Shown here: piece by piece, positions 1 through 9,158 of the stretch
Position numbering within the stretch: position 1 is the stretch's first letter
Layout: each line of letters starts with the position of its first letter
Assembly: GCA_963710355.1 (NCBI GenBank)
Contig: CAVPZU010000003.1
Coordinates: 310,001-374,000 of the forward strand
Direction of reading: 5' to 3'
Length of the DNA stretch: 64,000 bases
DNA from: Fen-1359 sp963710355
GTDB taxonomy: Bacteria > Planctomycetota > Phycisphaerae > Sedimentisphaerales > Anaerobacaceae
Made by a program: the position numbers and the translations under genes
The notes under the pieces: model-generated
Databases searched by the model: none
What the model saw: only the letters and a program-made list of their open reading frames with translations
What the model was told of the DNA's origin: nothing

Positions 1-239
1 ATTACCTCATCGCCGCTTTTTATATCCAGGCTCATCAGCGAATTTAAGATTGCATCTGTGCCGCTGGAGGCGCCGACTGCAAATTTGCAGTCGCTGATGG
101 CAGCAATTTTCTTCTCAAGCTCTGCAATCCTGGGGCCGCCTATACAGACCTGCGATTCGAGGACCTCGGAGACCGCCGCCAAAATCTCATTCTTTATTGT
201 CCGATATTGTGCCTTTAAATCCAAAAGTGGCACCTGCAT
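1..239 (-). CDS. DegT/DnrJ/EryC1/StrS-type sugar aminotransferase, N-terminal part
   Basis: The reverse strand from an ATG at 239 reads MQVPLLDLKAQYRTIKNEI and continues with a SQVCIGGPRIAELEKKIA stretch and a GASSGTDAI motif. This is the classic start of PLP-dependent DegT-family aminotransferases that add an amino group to nucleotide keto-sugars. The gene runs off the window edge, so the PLP lysine is not visible. It lies 68 bp downstream of the WbpD-like acetyltransferase on the same strand; that pair is typical of 2,3-diacetamido sugar synthesis (WbpE acting before WbpD), which suggests a role in a surface polysaccharide. The exact substrate is inferred from context. Confidence 0.85.
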   Translation of the reverse strand, partial: MQVPLLDLKAQYRTIKNEILAAVSEVLESQVCIGGPRIAELEKKIAAISDCKFAVGASSGTDAILNSLMSLDIKSGDEV

Positions 240-307
240 AAAAAGCTCCTAAAAAAGTCGTAAGTCAGAAGTCATAAGTCGCAAGTTATAAGTCAAAAGT
301 TAAAAAA
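240..307. repeat. GACTTATGACTT-type low-complexity spacer
   Basis: The spacer between the aminotransferase and acetyltransferase genes is built from degenerate AAGTC(A/G)TAAGT units. The same wording occurs on the opposite strand near 24831-24858, after the GH130 gene. No coding or promoter signal is evident. Confidence 0.5.
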
Positions 308-979
308 CTATTTGCCTGATAATTTTTTCAGGTCGTCATATCTGATTTTTCCGACGGCCATTTGGGGCGGCAGCGGCGTCTCTTCATTAATGTCCAAACA
401 CCGAAGCACGCCGGGCTTAACCTCCTTGTAGCGGTATCCGCTCTCCGGGCAAACCATAACGCCGCTGGCATCGGGTCTGCCAAGTTTTATGCCGTGCCGG
501 CTCATCCAGCCGATTTGCCTGGCCGGCACACCCGCCATTAGAGCATAATCCGGCACATCCTTTGTCACGACCGCACCTGCGGCAATAAAACAGTAGCGTC
601 CCAGCTCTGTCCCGCAGACAATCGTAGCATTAGCCCCGACGGTTACCCCTCTGTGAAAAATCGTTTTCTCATAAAGGCTGTGCCGAACAACCTGCGACCG
701 CGGATTGGTGACATTCGTAAGCACGCAGGACGGCCCGAGAAAGACATCGTCCTCGACAATCGTGCCGGTATAAATGGCAACGTTATTCTGCACCTTCACG
801 TTATTTCCGATAATGACGCCGTCCGCCACGCAGACGTTCTGGCCGAAGATGCAGCCCCTGCCAATCTTAACGTTTTTCATTATATGGCAGAAATGCCAAA
901 TCTTCGTGCCCTCGCCGATTTCGCAGGGCTGGTCAACATAAGCCGACTCGTGAACAAAATAATTTTTCTGTTCGCTCAA
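308..979 (-). CDS. WbpD-like left-handed beta-helix acetyltransferase (UDP-2-acetamido-3-amino sugar N-acetyltransferase)
   Basis: The 223-residue protein is full of hexapeptide-repeat turns, for example IGRGCIFGQNVCVADGV and GVTVGANATIVCGTELG, which form the trimeric left-handed beta-helix of acyltransferases. The opening YFVHESAYVD and IWHFCHIM segments match the WbpD/WlbB family, which acetylates the 3-amino group of UDP-2-acetamido-3-amino-glucuronic acid using acetyl-CoA. The C-terminal tail carries two cysteines in MVCPESGYRY, as seen in longer members of the family. It is followed by a DegT aminotransferase in the same direction, supporting a role in diacetamido-uronic acid synthesis for surface glycans. 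Confidence 0.85.
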   Translation of the reverse strand: MSEQKNYFVHESAYVDQPCEIGEGTKIWHFCHIMKNVKIGRGCIFGQNVCVADGVIIGNNVKVQNNVAIYTGTIVEDDVFLGPSCVLTNVTNPRSQVVRHSLYEKTIFHRGVTVGANATIVCGTELGRYCFIAAGAVVTKDVPDYALMAGVPARQIGWMSRHGIKLGRPDASGVMVCPESGYRYKEVKPGVLRCLDINEETPLPPQMAVGKIRYDDLKKLSGK

Positions 980-1322
980 AAGAGTTCTCCGTGATTACAA
1001 TACCGTTATTTTTAAGCGATTGCCGACCCGCACCGAGCGACCTTCCGGCCACCCGAAAACGCCGCAGGTCTCTCAACGACACCGACAACCGCCTCAATGA
1101 TTCATTTCGCCAGATGCTTTTCCCTTCAACAAACATCTTTACAGCAGATAATCTTACCAGTACCATAGCCCGGTTAAACAAGACCTTATATTACCAGAGC
1201 TACTTTTCCCCGCCGGGCAGAGCCGGACCGGTTTATTTTTGTGGAAAATGATACAGGATTAGGCCGATAATTACAACTAAATATATCGAACGAAAACAAC
1301 GAAAAGCTTAGGGAACCTTTTT
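980..1322. other. Divergent intergenic region, no gene recognised
   Basis: This 343-bp gap separates the minus-strand sugar genes from the plus-strand membrane glycosyltransferase. It should contain both promoters, but I see no convincing -35/-10 pair. A reverse reading frame across 933-1181 overlaps the real acetyltransferase start and lacks any recognisable domain. Confidence 0.5.
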
Positions 1323-3032
1323 ATGAAAAAAGCCAGAAAACAGCAGCAAAAATTTCAACAGCATCCGCTGGACCTTCCGCCGATACGACTTCACAGGTTC
1401 CACCTCTTCTGGATTCTGGCCGTTGTCTTATCAATTCTCCTGACAGCAATTATGGCTCACGACATAACCAAACCTTTTACTGAGATGCACAGCTGGGGCC
1501 ACGCCCACGACGCCTGGGTCGCCCGCTCACACGTTAAATACGGATTATCCTATACAAAGGGCTTCGACACATTCGCCGTCGGTTATCCTCCGCCCGAAAA
1601 ACCGAACCGATACCTCGACCACCCTGTGCTTTTTACGCTGACAAATGCCGCTGCAATGTCTGTGCTCGGCGTCAATGAATGGTCGCTGCGAGTAATGAAT
1701 ATAATCAGCACCATAGTCGCCTTACTATTGTTTCTTAAAATTCTCCGTCACCTCGTTGATGATATAACGGCGTTGCTCGCGGGTTTGTTTTTCTGCCTTT
1801 TTCCGCTGATTGCGTTTTTCGGGGTAAATATGTGGCTGTATCCGCTTGTCCTTTTAGCGTTCTGGTGCTATCTGGCGCTAATAGGGGCATTGAAGGATGT
1901 CGCTGAAAAAAAATGGCATAAATGTGTCCTCGCCCTGGCAATTTTTCTGGCAATTCAAATGACCTGGGAAGGGTTTTTCTTTGCGATGGCCTTGGGCATC
2001 CATTACGTATTCAGATGCATTAAACGCAGGCAAAGGCCGGACTGGATACTTTTTTGGATACTGGCCATTGCGCCGTGTGCGAGCCTCGCTTTAGATTTTA
2101 TTATCCTCGCTGCCGGCCATAACTGGGACTTTAACAGATTAATCGAACTGGCAAGAATCCGCTCAACTTCGGGCGAATTAGGCTCTCTTACCTGGGGTGT
2201 ATGGTTCGGCAGATTCGTCGAGCACGCCCTGACCAATTTTTCTTTGCCGGTAATTATCGCTGCGATATTCAGCCTGACAATCGGGCAGTTCTATGCAGCG
2301 ATTAAGAAAAGCAATCCCCGCCCCTACTCAATAAAATTTCCACAGTTCTGGCTTTTCCTTATGCCGGCCTTCTTCCAATTAACCTTGCTGAGAGGCACTT
2401 TATATCCTCATCAATACTGGGAAAGGCCGATGGTTCCGGTTATGGCAATTGCAGCAGCCCTGGCGGTAATGGCTATTTTCGACATATTAAAAAGATTAAA
2501 TACCGCGGTTTCGGTCGCCGTATCATCGGCCCTGACGATATTGCTGTGCTGGGGCTGTTTCTACGGGATAAATTACTATTACGGCATCAGATGGGAGAAC
2601 CCGCAAAGAATGCAGATGTTCAAATACCTCAACTCAAAAATACCGCCGGACAAGGCTCTTTTAAGTCTGGAGCCTTTTACTGTTGACCAGTTCCCCGGCG
2701 TAAAAGCTGCATCGTATCGGCCTGAAATAGCATGGTATTTGGACAGGGAAATCGAGCAGGCCGACACAATTGAGAAAATCTCCGAAAAGGCAAAGACAGG
2801 AAAATATCCATATTATCTTATACCTGCAGATGCGAGCAACCCACAGATAAACAAACTATTAGTCGAGCTGCTAAAACGATATAAAATAGACTCAAAATAC
2901 GAATATATTCCCTGGGTTACCAGAAAAGTCCCGTGGACTGAATATGTTCCGTGGATTTACAGTCTCAACCCTGGGGCGCAACAAACGGCATTTTATCAGC
3001 GAGGGACGTTACCTTATTTCTATTCGAGCTGA
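1323..3032 (+). CDS. GT39/ArnT-like polytopic membrane glycosyltransferase
   Basis: The 569-residue protein has roughly ten hydrophobic segments after a basic N-terminus. The first extramembrane loop, KPFTEMHSWGHAHDAW, has the acidic/aromatic character of the first loop of GT-C enzymes. A later DHPVLFTLTNAA segment followed by VNEWSLRVMNI matches the conserved HPPL-F and E-RLP regions of GT39/ArnT-type transferases. Such enzymes move a sugar from a polyprenyl-phosphate carrier to a lipid or protein outside the membrane. The GT2 and DUF2304 genes converging on it could make that lipid-linked donor. The soluble C-terminal part (after about residue 430) is unassigned. Confidence 0.7.
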   Translation: MKKARKQQQKFQQHPLDLPPIRLHRFHLFWILAVVLSILLTAIMAHDITKPFTEMHSWGHAHDAWVARSHVKYGLSYTKGFDTFAVGYPPPEKPNRYLDHPVLFTLTNAAAMSVLGVNEWSLRVMNIISTIVALLLFLKILRHLVDDITALLAGLFFCLFPLIAFFGVNMWLYPLVLLAFWCYLALIGALKDVAEKKWHKCVLALAIFLAIQMTWEGFFFAMALGIHYVFRCIKRRQRPDWILFWILAIAPCASLALDFIILAAGHNWDFNRLIELARIRSTSGELGSLTWGVWFGRFVEHALTNFSLPVIIAAIFSLTIGQFYAAIKKSNPRPYSIKFPQFWLFLMPAFFQLTLLRGTLYPHQYWERPMVPVMAIAAALAVMAIFDILKRLNTAVSVAVSSALTILLCWGCFYGINYYYGIRWENPQRMQMFKYLNSKIPPDKALLSLEPFTVDQFPGVKAASYRPEIAWYLDREIEQADTIEKISEKAKTGKYPYYLIPADASNPQINKLLVELLKRYKIDSKYEYIPWVTRKVPWTEYVPWIYSLNPGAQQTAFYQRGTLPYFYSS

Positions 3033-3065
3033 CCGGCAGCGTCCCTCAAAGGCAGTGATTGCAGG

Positions 3066-3491
3066 TCATCTTGAAGACTTTGTATCCGAAGACAAGTCTC
3101 TGTCCTGCGGTTTGCTTGCGTTTTGAATCGCGATTTGCCTGGTCAGTTTCGTCACCGCATCAGCGAGGCCGACCAAGCGGCGCCAAAGGCCAACAATCAG
3201 CAGAAGTAAGAAAAGATGCGACAGGTAGAAAAGCAAATCGACGCCTCTGCCGACACCGAGCCTGTGGGCCACATAATTTGATGTCTGGGGAAAAAGCACC
3301 AGCAAAACCAGAATCACAAATAATCCAAACGCAGAAAGTCTCTTGACAAGCAGAAGAGACCTTCCGACCATAAACGCCCGCAGAATAACCAGCAGCAGGA
3401 GTATGAGGAGAATTTTAATCCACAAAAAATTGCCGCCGCCAATCTGCTCGGGTCCGCCTGCGGCAAACGTCGAAATTTCAGCGATAATCAT
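3066..3491 (-). CDS. DUF2304-family small membrane protein
   Basis: The 141-residue protein has three strongly hydrophobic helices (about 24-40, 53-68 and 85-103), followed by a charged cytoplasmic tail. The arrangement, including the final VGLADAVTKLTRQIAI helix, matches DUF2304 proteins, which are usually encoded next to a GT2 polyprenyl-phosphate glycosyltransferase. Its start overlaps the GT2 stop by 4 bp (ATGA), so the two are translationally coupled. A function as a membrane partner of the transferase is inferred from this pairing. Confidence 0.75.
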   Translation of the reverse strand: MIIAEISTFAAGGPEQIGGGNFLWIKILLILLLLVILRAFMVGRSLLLVKRLSAFGLFVILVLLVLFPQTSNYVAHRLGVGRGVDLLFYLSHLFLLLLIVGLWRRLVGLADAVTKLTRQIAIQNASKPQDRDLSSDTKSSR

Positions 3492-4174
3492 TTTCTACCT
3501 CCCGTAAGAAGCTCATACATAATATTTATCGAATTGAGAATGGATTGTCCTTTTGCCTTCGAATAATCGGTGTAGCGGATGCCGACCGGCACCTCGCAGT
3601 ATTTTAATTTGTTGCGTGCAATTTCCGAGATGATTTCCGAGGCGTGTGCCATCTGATTCTGCGTAATGACGACCTTGCGCAGGGCATCTGCGCGAAAAGC
3701 CCGCAGGCCGTTATGAATATCCGTCACCTTCAGCCCGCCTGTTATCCGCGTGAACACTACAGCAAGCCTTAAAAGGAATTTTTTAAGATGCGGCATTCCT
3801 TCAGGCTGAACATTCAAAAACCTCGAACCGAGCACAACATTGTAGCCTTCTTTTACCTTTTCAACAAGTTTATCAATATCTGCGGGCCTCATTTGCCCAT
3901 CCGCATCAAAGGTGACAACAACATCAGCCTGCTGCTGGAGGGCGTATTCAATGCCGGTCGCCAGTGCAGCGCCTTGGCCTAAATTTATCGGGTGCTGAAG
4001 GAGGTGAACCCGCCGCAGGCGGGCTGCCTCTGCTGCTGTGCCGTCAGTCGAGCCGTCATCAACCACAACAACATTGAAAGACGGATTATGCTCGACAAGC
4101 TCCCGCAGGACATTACCGATAACAGGTTCCTCGTTATACGCAGGTATCACAACCCATATTGAAAAATCAGCCAT
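3488..4174 (-). CDS. GT2 family polyprenyl-phosphate sugar transferase (DPM1/DPG synthase-like)
   Basis: The protein begins WVVIPAYNEEPVIG and has the GT-A signatures VVVVDDGSTDGT and TFDADGQM (DXD-type metal site), followed by the LGSRFLN and NGLRAFR motifs of dolichol/undecaprenyl-phosphate sugar synthases. It probably transfers a sugar from a nucleotide donor to a lipid carrier on the cytoplasmic face. I prefer the ATG at 4174, 15 bp after the preceding gene's stop and with AGGG about 10 bp upstream; an upstream ATG at 4216 lacks a ribosome site and overlaps that gene. A CCCGCCGCAGGCGGG palindrome lies inside the coding sequence at 4009-4023. Confidence 0.85.
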   Translation of the reverse strand: MADFSIWVVIPAYNEEPVIGNVLRELVEHNPSFNVVVVDDGSTDGTAAEAARLRRVHLLQHPINLGQGAALATGIEYALQQQADVVVTFDADGQMRPADIDKLVEKVKEGYNVVLGSRFLNVQPEGMPHLKKFLLRLAVVFTRITGGLKVTDIHNGLRAFRADALRKVVITQNQMAHASEIISEIARNKLKYCEVPVGIRYTDYSKAKGQSILNSINIMYELLTGGRK

Positions 4175-4188
4175 ATCCAAAACCCTAA

Positions 4189-5568
4189 TCAGTCTGCAAA
4201 CAAGAAATTCAGACACATCTGTTCGACGATTTGCCGCGTATCAGCTTTGAAGGCCTGGTCGATTTTATATTCGACGGTCTGCTTTCGGCGGATTATCTCG
4301 ACTCGACTTAAAATTTTACTTACCAATTCTGCGGCGACAGCCATTTGGTCTGTCCCCATCCCTCTCTTTGTCACTATCGGCGTGCCGAGCCTGATGCCTG
4401 ATGCCTGGCCGGTCTTTTGATATGGCAGGTCGATTTTATCAACTATAATTCCGCAATCCTCAATCGCTTTCTGGGCAATATCACCTGTCAGGCCAACTCG
4501 TGGTGAGCCTGTCGAACCATTTTTCAGACCCGTCACATCCACAAGTATCAAATGATTATCTGTCCCGCCGGTAACTACATCCAACCCGAATCTGACTAAA
4601 CTTTCCGCAAGGGCCTCTGCATTTTCAATAATTTTAAATTGTCTCCGTCGATACTGTTCCGTCTCTGTCTCACTGAAGAAAACAGCCTTGGCGGCTATAT
4701 GATTAAAGGACGGCGTTCCCTGCAGGCCGGGGAAGGTGGCGGCATCAATCAATTTTGCAAAAGCGGATTTTCGACCATTTACCACTATTTTATTATCGCA
4801 GTCTTTTCCCATTAAGATAAGTCCGCCTCTGGGTCCGCCGCACTTATAAGTGCTGGTCGTCGTAAAATGTGCAAAATCTATCGGCGACTGATAGGCGCCA
4901 GCCATAACCAGACCTGAAATATGCGAAATATCCGCCAGCAGAAACGCTCCTGCCTCGTCGGCAATCTGCCTGAAGGCTGCAAAATCAATCGCACGCGGAT
5001 AGAAGCTTGCGCCGCAGATTATCATTTTCGGCCTGCACTGCAATGCCTTTTGGTGAATTGCCTGATAATCCAATCTGAAACTTTTTGGGTCGAGACAGTA
5101 GTTTTCAACGCTGAATAATTTCCCTGTAATCGAGGTATTCGAGCCGTGCGAAAAATGCCCGCCCTGCTCACAGGGTAAAGATAAAATTGTATCACCTTTC
5201 TGCAGGACGGCAGCGAGGACAATCTGGTTTGCCTGCGTTCCGGAGTGCGGCTGAACATTGGCATATTTTGCGCCGAAGGCCTGTTTTGCCCGTTCAATCG
5301 CCAACTGTTCGATTCTGTCAACGACGGCGCATCCGCCGTGAAGCCTGTCGGCAACAGGGCCTTCGGCGGTCTTGTTCTGCAGGACCGAGCCTAATGCCGC
5401 CAAGACGGCTCTGGAGCACTGGTTTTCCGCCGCCACAAGCTGCAGCGTTCTCTGCTGCCTGTCATATTCATCCTCAATCAAGCGGCAGATTTCAACATCA
5501 GCCCGCCTTAAAACATCAAACAGACCGCTGTGCCAGCAGTGGCAATCCAATAAATTATTGACCGCCAT
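4189..5568 (-). CDS. Divergent serine hydroxymethyltransferase-like PLP enzyme
   Basis: The 459-residue protein has the SHMT fold: YANVQPHSGTQAN, an ADISHISGLV strand and the PLP-lysine segment TTTSTYKCGGPRGG (K242). However, residues that define true GlyA enzymes are changed. The usual His before the lysine is Tyr241, LIASENFVS is LVAAENQCS, and the tyrosines of YAEGYPGKRYYGG are lost in the TAEGPVADRLHGG segment. A canonical glyA lies at 25372-26618, so this copy is probably specialised, perhaps an aldolase or transaldolase acting on a different substrate. It follows rseP by 25 bp and precedes the GT2 gene, so it is in the same transcription block. Confidence 0.75.
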   Translation of the reverse strand: MAVNNLLDCHCWHSGLFDVLRRADVEICRLIEDEYDRQQRTLQLVAAENQCSRAVLAALGSVLQNKTAEGPVADRLHGGCAVVDRIEQLAIERAKQAFGAKYANVQPHSGTQANQIVLAAVLQKGDTILSLPCEQGGHFSHGSNTSITGKLFSVENYCLDPKSFRLDYQAIHQKALQCRPKMIICGASFYPRAIDFAAFRQIADEAGAFLLADISHISGLVMAGAYQSPIDFAHFTTTSTYKCGGPRGGLILMGKDCDNKIVVNGRKSAFAKLIDAATFPGLQGTPSFNHIAAKAVFFSETETEQYRRRQFKIIENAEALAESLVRFGLDVVTGGTDNHLILVDVTGLKNGSTGSPRVGLTGDIAQKAIEDCGIIVDKIDLPYQKTGQASGIRLGTPIVTKRGMGTDQMAVAAELVSKILSRVEIIRRKQTVEYKIDQAFKADTRQIVEQMCLNFLFAD

Positions 5569-5593
5569 TTAACTTTTTCCCTCAACAAAAAAG

Positions 5594-7777
5594 TTAAAAG
5601 AACCTTAAAATGTCGTTAAAGGTGACATACAAAAAAAGACAGCCGACAAGCATCCAGCCGGCCATTACAAATGCGTTCTGAATTTTTTCGCTGACCGGCG
5701 AACCCTTTATCTTCTCGATAAGCAAAAACAGGGCAAGGCCGCCGTCAAACGGCAGCATCGGCAGGATATTCAGTGCCGCTATACACGCACTTAACAGGGC
5801 CAATAGATAGATAAAATCAGGGATGGAATAGCTGCTCACAATCTGATAACTTATCGCCGCTATCCCCACAGGACCCATCAATTCTTTTGGACCAACTAAT
5901 CCCTCGACAAGTCTTCTGATTGATAAATAAGACTGCAAAATAAAAGTCCAGGTCTTCTTATAACCCATCTGAACCGCCTCAATAATATTCCTGGCCTTAT
6001 AGAGTCTTACAAGGGGCTCAAATGAAACATTGGAAATGGAAGACCTGACAGGCCTGATCGCTTCCCAGGCCTGCGCCGACAACACGGCGCTGCCGCTCTC
6101 TGCGGTATCCTTCGCCCAGTCAAACTTCACCTCTTTCCCGATATTTTGAACGGCAATCCTCATTATATCATAGTAATTGGATACCTTTTGTCCATTTACA
6201 GCGGTGATAACCGCCCCCTTTGGAATTATCAAGCCCTTCGGACCATCCTTAATATCTACCGTCTCTGCAACAATTGCCCTGTCTAAATCCGGCTCTATTA
6301 GAATGCCGAGAGCAACTTTTTTAAGACTCTCATCATATCGGGGAATAACCCTTAACTGAACGATTTTTTCCGTCCCATTGGCATCAGCACGAGCAACCTC
6401 CACAGGCATATCCTTATCCCTGAACTTCTCAGTACTCTCGCGAAATTGCCTGAAATTGGGGTCTTCTGTATCTGCAACCTTAACAACAACATCGCTTTTT
6501 TTCAGCCATCTCTCATATCTAAGTAAATCCCCATTGTCCAAGACTTCGACAACTTTGAGCCGTGGTACCAGAGTATAGAAATTAACATAATCGAATTTGG
6601 ATGCCGGCTTTTTCGATGATGAGTTTATTCCCAGACGAGCCGTACCTTCAATCAGTTCAACTCCCTGCCCCGTTTTTCCATTTGATTCGCTTACCCGCTC
6701 TGCCTTCAGGGTAACAGTCGGCTCAAAAATCTCGCCTACAATCTGCTGAAGCTGCCAATACGATTTCACTTCTGTTCCATTCACGGCAACCACTTTATCG
6801 CCGGGCTTTAAACCGGTTTGTTCAAATAATGTGCTCGCATCTTCTTTTGCCAGATTCTTCATTATATTAAGACTGACTGGCTGCATAATTCCAAATTGCC
6901 TGATGCCCCCTTCTAACTTCTCTGCTGCAAGTTCATACTGCCCGATTGAACCGTCTTCGTGCCGAACTTTCATTGCGACCTTTTCGCCCCTGCCAGAAAG
7001 CGCCGCTGCCATTACAATATCCGAAAAATCCAGATACGATGACCTGCCTGCGATTTCAATTATCTCATCATCAACGGCCAATCCCGCTCTCGCTGCAGGA
7101 GAATTTGGCACAATCTCTCCGATAATGGGCGGCGGAAGCTTTTTTCCCATTCCAAAAATTATCATAAACATCGCAACTGCTAAAATGGCATTAAAGACCA
7201 CTCCCATTATAACAACCGCAAACCTCTGCCAGACCGGTTTATTGGCATAAGAGCGAGGGTCATCGCTGCTCTGTGCAAGACCGGCATCCTCCTGACCGAG
7301 AATCTTGACGAAGCCGCCAAAGGGAATAGCGCCGATTCGAAATTCGGTATCGCCGTTTTTCCCTCCTTTTCCCAAAAAGCAGGTAAGTCTGCCCTCATCA
7401 GCCAAATCATCATCTGCCGATTCGGAATCACCCCTTTTAAAGAGGACAGGCAGAAGCCGCAGCCGACAACCCTTCTCAGTTTTTTTTATGCCGATAAGCA
7501 TCGGCGGAAAACCAATGGAGAAAGCCTGAACATTCATATCCATAAGTTTGGCGGCAATAAAATGCCCAAACTCATGAGAAACAACAATCAGGCCTATGCC
7601 CAAAAGAACTATCAATACGTTCACCAAAAATGTAATTCCGAAATTGTAAATAAGCAGAAGAACTGCAATTGCAAAAAAGATAATCCACAGCAAAATCTGC
7701 CTGTTTCTGCCTCTTTGCTGTCCGCCATCCAGATACAGCATTTCGCCCTTTTGTATATTTTCGCTATCTGTCATCAA
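5594..7777 (-). CDS. rseP: RseP-type site-2 intramembrane zinc metalloprotease
   Basis: A hydrophobic N-terminal region (about 28-66) leads into VVSHEFGHFIA, the HEXXH zinc site (68-72) of M50 proteases. The C-terminal membrane part has LMGPVGIAAIS and LNILPMLPFDGG, the third-ligand N-P-D-G region. Between them lie several PDZ-like segments (for example IVPNSPAARAGLAVDDEI and LKPGDKVVAVNGTEV). At 727 residues it is much longer than the 450-residue Escherichia coli enzyme because of extra periplasmic PDZ sequence. The family cleaves anti-sigma factors within the membrane. It directly follows dxr (17 bp gap), a common gene order in bacteria. Confidence 0.95.
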   Translation of the reverse strand: MMTDSENIQKGEMLYLDGGQQRGRNRQILLWIIFFAIAVLLLIYNFGITFLVNVLIVLLGIGLIVVSHEFGHFIAAKLMDMNVQAFSIGFPPMLIGIKKTEKGCRLRLLPVLFKRGDSESADDDLADEGRLTCFLGKGGKNGDTEFRIGAIPFGGFVKILGQEDAGLAQSSDDPRSYANKPVWQRFAVVIMGVVFNAILAVAMFMIIFGMGKKLPPPIIGEIVPNSPAARAGLAVDDEIIEIAGRSSYLDFSDIVMAAALSGRGEKVAMKVRHEDGSIGQYELAAEKLEGGIRQFGIMQPVSLNIMKNLAKEDASTLFEQTGLKPGDKVVAVNGTEVKSYWQLQQIVGEIFEPTVTLKAERVSESNGKTGQGVELIEGTARLGINSSSKKPASKFDYVNFYTLVPRLKVVEVLDNGDLLRYERWLKKSDVVVKVADTEDPNFRQFRESTEKFRDKDMPVEVARADANGTEKIVQLRVIPRYDESLKKVALGILIEPDLDRAIVAETVDIKDGPKGLIIPKGAVITAVNGQKVSNYYDIMRIAVQNIGKEVKFDWAKDTAESGSAVLSAQAWEAIRPVRSSISNVSFEPLVRLYKARNIIEAVQMGYKKTWTFILQSYLSIRRLVEGLVGPKELMGPVGIAAISYQIVSSYSIPDFIYLLALLSACIAALNILPMLPFDGGLALFLLIEKIKGSPVSEKIQNAFVMAGWMLVGCLFLYVTFNDILRFF

Positions 7778-7794
7778 ATCACTCCGAAAAAAAA

Positions 7795-9048
7795 CTATCT
7801 GCTCTGCCGAAGGTCCGCCGCAGGCCGGACGGCGGACTCAACAACGAGCCTTCTGGCCCATTTATCCGCTTCAAGAAGCTGTTCTAGGCCTGCATTGGCA
7901 ACAACATTATGTTTATTCAGACACAGCTCAATAAGTTCGGTAATATTCACAAATTTAATCCTGCCCGCCAGAAAAAGCTCAACGGCGGCCTCATTGGCGG
8001 CATTAAAAACTGCCGGTGCCGTCCCGCCTGTTCCGGCAACATCAAAACCAAGACGCAAAGCCCTGAAGGTCTCCAGATTGGGTTTTTCAAAGTTGAGTCT
8101 GCCAATCTCTTCGAGCCGCAGCCGACTCGCTATCCCCGACAGACGCCGCGGATACGTGAGGGCATACTGTATAGGCACAGACATATCGGGCAGCGATAAC
8201 TGGGCCAAACATGAGCCGTCAATAAATTCAACCAATGAATGTATTATCGACTCGGGATGCACCAAAACTTCGATTTTCTCAACCAGCATATCAAAAAGCC
8301 AGTGTGCCTCAATGACCTCGAGTGCCTTGTTCATCATCGTCGCTGAATCAATCGTAATCTTCGGCCCCATATCCCAGACCGGATGCGCCAAGGCCTGCTC
8401 AACAGTGACAGACTGCAAATCCTCGATTTTGGCCTTCCTGAACGGCCCGCCGGACGTGGTAAGGATGATTTTACTGACCTCATCGGGTTGTCCGGCTCGC
8501 ATAGCTTGAAAAATGGCTGAATGCTCACTGTCTATCGGCAGCAAATCTGCACCACCGGCCCTAGCCGTCTCCGTAACGAGCCTGCCTGCGATAACCAACG
8601 GCTCCTTGTTGGCAATGGCGAGCCTTTTCCCCTTTTTCGCCGCTGCCAAAACCGGCTGCAGACCGGCAGCGCCCACAACCGCGATTAAAACAATATCAAC
8701 ATCATCAAGCTGCGCTATCTCAATCAAACTTTCAGGCCCAACCAGAATCTTCGTATCCGAATTGCCAATCAGCTCTTTTAGCCTGCCATAATTTTGCGGA
8801 TTGGTTATCGCTGCGTATTTCGGCTTCCACCGCCGCACCTGCTTTGCCAGAAGCTCTACATTGTTATGTGCCGAAAGAGCAACAATTTCATAATCCCCAC
8901 TTCCGTCCTCTGCCCTGCGTCTTCTGTTTTCGGGAGACGAGCTATCCGCCGCAGGCGGAACGGGCAACGCATTTAGTGCGTCGATTACACGCAAAACGTT
9001 TTTGCCAATCGAACCTGTCGAACCCAATATCGCAACACGTTTTACCAT
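7795..9048 (-). CDS. dxr: 1-deoxy-D-xylulose 5-phosphate reductoisomerase
   Basis: This enzyme converts DXP to 2-C-methyl-D-erythritol 4-phosphate with NADPH in the MEP isoprenoid pathway. The N-terminal VAILGSTGSIGKN nucleotide loop, the IANKEPLVIAG and LPIDSEHSAIFQ motifs, and TTSGGPFR with WDMGPKITIDSATMMNK are all present. At 417 residues it is slightly long. The extra N-terminal stretch around PPAADSSSPENRRRR (after the first helix) coincides with a TCCGCCGCAGGCGGA palindrome at 8945-8959. The C-terminal tail SAVRPAADLRQSR overlaps another copy at 7814-7836. Both look like tolerated in-frame repeat insertions. Confidence 0.96.
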   Translation of the reverse strand: MVKRVAILGSTGSIGKNVLRVIDALNALPVPPAADSSSPENRRRRAEDGSGDYEIVALSAHNNVELLAKQVRRWKPKYAAITNPQNYGRLKELIGNSDTKILVGPESLIEIAQLDDVDIVLIAVVGAAGLQPVLAAAKKGKRLAIANKEPLVIAGRLVTETARAGGADLLPIDSEHSAIFQAMRAGQPDEVSKIILTTSGGPFRKAKIEDLQSVTVEQALAHPVWDMGPKITIDSATMMNKALEVIEAHWLFDMLVEKIEVLVHPESIIHSLVEFIDGSCLAQLSLPDMSVPIQYALTYPRRLSGIASRLRLEEIGRLNFEKPNLETFRALRLGFDVAGTGGTAPAVFNAANEAAVELFLAGRIKFVNITELIELCLNKHNVVANAGLEQLLEADKWARRLVVESAVRPAADLRQSR

Positions 9049-9118
9049 AACTCAATAGTATCGCTGTAATATCGGAAAACCAAAAGGCTAAGAGTTAAGA
9101 GTGAAGGGTCGCGGGTAA

Positions 9119-9144
9119 TCCGCCTTCGGTCCGCCGAAGGCGGA
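9119..9144. repeat. TCCGCC...GGCGGA palindromic repeat (double copy)
   Basis: Two overlapping palindromic units (TCCGCCTTCGG then TCCGCCGAAGGCGGA) lie between dxr and the upstream membrane protein. They sit within a larger inverted repeat whose outer arms read GAGTGAAG and CTTCACTC. On the minus strand this could act as a stem-loop after the 9159-9942 gene. Confidence 0.7.
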
Positions 9145-9158
9145 CTCTTCACTCTGCA

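Noticed and set aside
933..1181. Reverse frame of 82 codons upstream of the WbpD-like gene
   Set aside because: It overlaps the real gene's start in another frame and has no domain or ribosome site.
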